In this document: positions 5,537-6,083 of the stretch, in pieces
Position numbering within the stretch: the stretch's first letter is position 1
Layout: each line of letters begins with the position of its first letter
Assembly: GCA_021161495.1 (NCBI GenBank)
Contig: JAGHAO010000123.1
Span: 1-6,083, forward strand
DNA from: Caldisericaceae bacterium
GTDB taxonomy: Bacteria; Caldisericota; Caldisericia; Caldisericales; Caldisericaceae
Direction of reading: 5' to 3'
Length of the DNA: 6,083 bases
Made by a program: the position numbers and the translations under genes
The notes under the pieces: generated by a model
What the model was told of the DNA's origin: nothing
Database searches by the model: none
The model's input: the letters and a program-made list of their open reading frames with translations, nothing else

Positions 5537-5697
5537 TCAGTTTTCATCAGGGTTTCTTAAATTTGTGCAGAAAAATGGAGTTGTTCTGCCTGCAAAAACA
5601 TCAACCGAATTTGATGTTCCGGGTGAAAATCCGTTGGCCGGCAATGCAGACAGACCACCTTTCACTTGTTTTAGCGCCTCAAGGTGACAGCTAAGAA
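5537..5697 (-). ncRNA. Gene-free block with nested stems, candidate structured leader RNA
   Basis: No convincing gene lies here. On the minus strand a 6-bp hairpin (CACCTT 5686-5681 with AAGGTG 5661-5656) is followed by a 10-bp helix with one G-U pair (5654-5645 with 5594-5585). The helix encloses an 8-bp hairpin (5618-5611 with 5604-5597, loop of six) and a CCGG/CCGG pairing (5641-5638 with 5622-5619). On the plus strand the G-U becomes a C-A mismatch, which mildly favours the minus strand, the direction of the operon. Part of the long helix (5585-5589) could instead pair with 5567-5572, a switch-like alternative. Two short frames run through the block: 42 codons on minus from a GTG at 5665 (VKGGLSALPANGF...) and 55 on plus from 5527. 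I regard neither as established. RNA identity is unproven. Confidence 0.35.
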
Positions 5698-5710
5698 GTC
5701 ACTCTGCGCT
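5698..5710. repeat. Fragment of the type A repeat end
   Basis: Thirteen bases, GTCACTCTGCGCT, match the start of the type A element at 5844 with one difference and then stop. It marks the left edge of the right-hand repeat array and looks like a truncated copy. Confidence 0.45.
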
Positions 5711-5712
5711 TT

Positions 5713-5753
5713 TTGTCATTCCGGAGGAACGAACAAAGTGAGTGACGAAGAAT
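5713..5753. repeat. Dispersed repeat, type D (right copy, inverted)
   Basis: Reverse complement of 276-316 with two mismatches in 41 bp. It is followed at once by the related element at 5757, which shares its GTCATTCTG and GAAGAAT edges. Confidence 0.85.
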
Positions 5754-5756
5754 TTT

Positions 5757-5796
5757 GTCATTCTGATGGAGCGTAGCGACAGAAGAATCTCGTATT
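5757..5796. repeat. Dispersed repeat, type D-like with different core
   Basis: Begins GTCATTCTG and ends GAAGAATCTCGTATT, the same edges as the reverse complement of type D at 271-316. The middle is GGAGCGTAGCGACA, unlike the longer core of type D. The abutting D copy and this element form a tandem pair. Confidence 0.75.
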
Positions 5797-5809
5797 TTGG
5801 ATTTTATTT

Positions 5810-5839
5810 GTCATTCCGGACTTGATCCGGAATCTCGTC
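5810..5839. repeat. Dispersed hairpin repeat, type C (right copy, inverted)
   Basis: Exact reverse complement of 225-254. The arms ATTCCGGA (5813-5820) and TCCGGAAT (5826-5833) form an 8-bp stem with the loop CTTGA. It lies four bases from the type A copy. Confidence 0.9.
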
Positions 5840-5843
5840 ATTC

Positions 5844-5895
5844 GTCACTCTGCACTCCTTTCCTCGCCGAAGGCGAGCACTTGTTTCAGAGTCTC
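5844..5895. repeat. Dispersed hairpin repeat, type A (right copy, inverted)
   Basis: Exact 52-bp reverse complement of 86-137. The two copies are about 5.7 kb apart in opposite orientation and enclose all genes of the window. Recombination between them would invert the block, and read assembly could also be confused here. Confidence 0.92.
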
Positions 5896-5905
5896 GAAGT
5901 CGTCA

Positions 5906-5942
5906 TCCTGCACTCTTTTTCTCGGGATGTATTACCCCGAGT
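5906..5942. repeat. Dispersed hairpin repeat, type F (right copy, inverted)
   Basis: The arms CTCGGG (5921-5926) and CCCGAG (5936-5941) with a 9-nt loop. It matches the reverse complement of 383-419 with three mismatches in 37 bp, all outside the stem. Confidence 0.8.
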
Positions 5943-6004
5943 CTTGTTTCAGGATATCGCTTTTTTGTCTTTCGGAGTGCACTTTGATAAAGGAACAAAA
6001 AACG

Positions 6005-6036
6005 AGACCCTGAATAAATACATTTCAGGGTGACAA
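6005..6036. repeat. Dispersed hairpin repeat, type B (right copy, inverted)
   Basis: ACCCTGAA (6007-6014) and TTCAGGGT (6024-6031) form an 8-bp stem with a 9-nt loop. Relative to the left copy at 145-176 one stem pair has changed from G-C to A-T on both arms, so pairing is kept. Confidence 0.8.
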
Positions 6037-6069
6037 ACAACACGGGACCCACTTGGCGTAATGCGTGCC

Positions 6070-6083
6070 AAAAAAAAAAAAAA
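6070..6083. other. Terminal poly-A run, probable contig edge
   Basis: The sequence ends in 14 consecutive A, just after a short TTGGC (6053-6057)/GCCAA (6067-6071) inverted repeat. No such run occurs elsewhere in the window. It may be a real homopolymer where assembly stopped or a library artefact. Confidence 0.6.

Noticed and set aside
5619..5642. Cobalamin-riboswitch-like core (GGTGAAAATCCG) on the plus strand
   Set aside because: Only this short piece resembles the class; the GGGAA and CCCGCAACUGU parts are absent, and no plus-strand gene follows.
5160..5687. 175-aa plus-strand frame
   Set aside because: Antisense to the DUF1659 and DUF2922 genes, which have strong SDs and family signatures; no plus-strand SD.
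5797..6033. Open frames on the plus strand over the right repeats
   Set aside because: Same repeat artefact; the peptide again contains HSGLDPESR.

Overview
The window looks like a piece of a thermophilic bacterial genome, moderately AT-rich, and possibly a whole short contig, since both ends lie in repeats and the right end is a 14-A run. Reverse gyrase, a hallmark of thermophiles and hyperthermophiles, fills the centre. The bacterial features are strong Shine-Dalgarno sites, bacterial extended -10 boxes, an SLH domain and the small DUF1659/DUF2922/YvrJ families. Those three families are typical of Bacillota. Bacterial reverse gyrases occur in thermophilic Bacillota, Thermotogota and relatives. 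I cannot name the genus.

Layout. Positions 1-420 are a gene-free array of short hairpin-bearing intergenic repeats. At 493-3729 (+) is a full-length reverse gyrase whose second zinc finger appears to be missing. It is followed after 30 nt by an unrecognised 129-aa gene (3760-4149, +) that has no Shine-Dalgarno site but an extended -10 box at its start. A strong hairpin with a T-run on the minus strand (4152-4177) sits at the convergent junction. Reading leftward on the minus strand from 5468 to 4181 is a compact four-gene operon: DUF1659, DUF2922, a 51-aa one-helix YvrJ-like protein, and an N-acetylmuramoyl-L-alanine amidase with a C-terminal SLH repeat. The coupling is tight: one SD overlaps the upstream stop, and the last two genes overlap by 4 nt (ATGA). 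Upstream of this operon is about 200 nt without a convincing gene but with several stems, a candidate structured leader. Positions 5698-6036 carry a second repeat array in which five elements are inverted copies of left-array elements, including perfect 52-bp and 30-bp matches.

How the parts may work together. Reverse gyrase positively supercoils DNA at high temperature. The 129-aa gene may share its control, because both genes start with the same TGNTAAAAT promoter element. The minus-strand cassette is separate. It pairs a peptidoglycan amidase that lacks a signal peptide with a small holin-like membrane peptide and two tiny soluble proteins that resemble each other. This suggests a lysis, envelope-remodelling or domesticated-phage module, but no function can be proved from sequence. 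This cassette and its leader are the best candidates for an undescribed system here.
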